Positions 5,685-6,168 of a stretch of 6,168 nt of DNA are shown here, one piece after another. Each line of letters starts with the position of its first letter. The stretch's first letter is position 1. Below the pieces are notes generated by a model that was not told the DNA's origin, ran no database searches, and saw nothing but the letters and a program-made list of their open reading frames with translations. Both the position numbers and the translations under genes were made by a program. This stretch comes from an uncultured Clostridia bacterium (lineage in GTDB: Bacteria > Bacillota_A > Clostridia > TANB77 > CAG-508). The stretch is from NCBI GenBank assembly GCA_947628465.1, contig CANQZZ010000085.1, positions 1-6,168 on the forward strand, written 5' to 3'.

Positions 5685-6168
5685 ATGAGCAAAATAATTT
5701 ACGATAGTTTAGAAATAACAGACTTAAAAGATATGCTTAAAAAAACAAAAGATTTGTATGGAAATAAAATTGCTTATCAAATAAGAATAGGAGAAAAAAA
5801 GTATAAAACATTTACACATGCTGAAGTTAGAAATATGGTTGATGCACTAGGAACAGCATTAATTGATTTAGGATTAAAAAACAAAAGAATAGCAGTTATT
5901 GGAGAGAATAGATACGAATGGGAAATTGCGTATTTATCAGTAGTATGTGGAACAGGCATTGTAGTACCACTTGATAAATCTCTTCCCGAGAATGAATTGG
6001 AATCATTAATTCAAAGGTCAGAAATTGAAGCAATATTTTATACAAATAAACATGCACAAGCAATAGAAAAAATAAAATATAGCCAAAATAATAAACTTAA
6101 AACTTTAATATCTATGGAAAGTGATAATAACAGAGAAGGTATTTACTCTATAAATGAACTTATAAAAA
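5685..6168 (+). CDS. AMP-binding acyl-CoA synthetase (ligase), N-terminal part, cut by window edge
   Basis: An open frame of 161 codons starts at ATG 5685 and continues past the right edge. The protein resembles the N-terminal region of long-chain acyl-CoA synthetases of the ANL superfamily: a conserved Y-G-N-K-I-A-Y, then F-T-H-A-E-V-R-N-M-V-D-A-L-G-T-A-L, then R-I-A-V-I-G-E-N-R-Y-E-W-E-I-A-Y-L-S-V-V-C-G-T-G and V-P-L-D-K-S-L-P-E-N-E-L near residues 100-115. The phosphate-binding and catalytic motifs lie beyond the window, so activity cannot be checked. The family activates a carboxylic acid to acyl-AMP and then to acyl-CoA, typically for membrane lipid or fatty-acid metabolism. Other ANL members, such as adenylation domains, are possible. 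The gene is separated from tetR by the terminator. Confidence 0.88.
   Translation, partial: MSKIIYDSLEITDLKDMLKKTKDLYGNKIAYQIRIGEKKYKTFTHAEVRNMVDALGTALIDLGLKNKRIAVIGENRYEWEIAYLSVVCGTGIVVPLDKSLPENELESLIQRSEIEAIFYTNKHAQAIEKIKYSQNNKLKTLISMESDNNREGIYSINELIK

Noticed and set aside
5450..5692. Minus-strand 80-codon frame across the tetR end and terminator
   Set aside because: It starts at TTG with no ribosome binding site, runs through a terminator hairpin, and overlaps the real tetR gene.

Overview
The window comes from a very AT-rich, Gram-positive-type genome, most likely a Clostridia-like Firmicute. The signs are strong AGGAGG-type ribosome binding sites, A-ending codon use, tightly packed co-directional genes, and protein families typical of that group. 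All genes read on the + strand. No tRNA, rRNA or CRISPR array was seen.

Layout: (1) 1-3282 holds two adjacent ABC half-exporter genes, the first cut by the window edge. Together they encode a heterodimeric multidrug-type ABC exporter with one degenerate and one catalytic ATP site. (2) 3283-4907 holds a two-gene cassette of the AbiE (type IV) toxin-antitoxin / abortive-infection family, with its own consensus promoter and a perfect 10-bp palindromic operator. The antitoxin gene (abiEi) looks intact. The toxin gene (abiEii) carries a one-base frameshift inside its conserved KGG nucleotidyltransferase motif. (3) 4949-5536 encodes a TetR-family regulator, followed by a strong intrinsic terminator. 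(4) 5685-6168 is the start of an AMP-binding acyl-CoA synthetase-type gene that runs off the right edge.

The most interesting point is how the cassette sits. The last codons of the second ABC gene (Y-N-S-Q-F-D-E-Q-stop) recur in codon phase just after the toxin gene as Y-T-T-Q-F-D-E-Q-stop. That copy lies 14 nt upstream of the tetR start and is joined to tetR's ribosome binding site. The simplest reading is that the ancestral operon was abc1-abc2-tetR. The toxin-antitoxin cassette then entered exactly at the 3' end of abc2, giving that gene a replacement end and leaving the displaced end in front of tetR. The exporter therefore stays intact, but its probable regulator now lies downstream of the toxin-antitoxin promoter with no clear terminator between. 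No integrase or transposase is visible, so the mechanism of entry is open.

A second point of interest is the tetR-acyl-CoA synthetase gap. The 3' arm of the terminator hairpin is also complementary to the synthetase ribosome binding site, because the 12-base sequence ATTGGTGAAAGA occurs both in the terminator's 5' arm and over that site.
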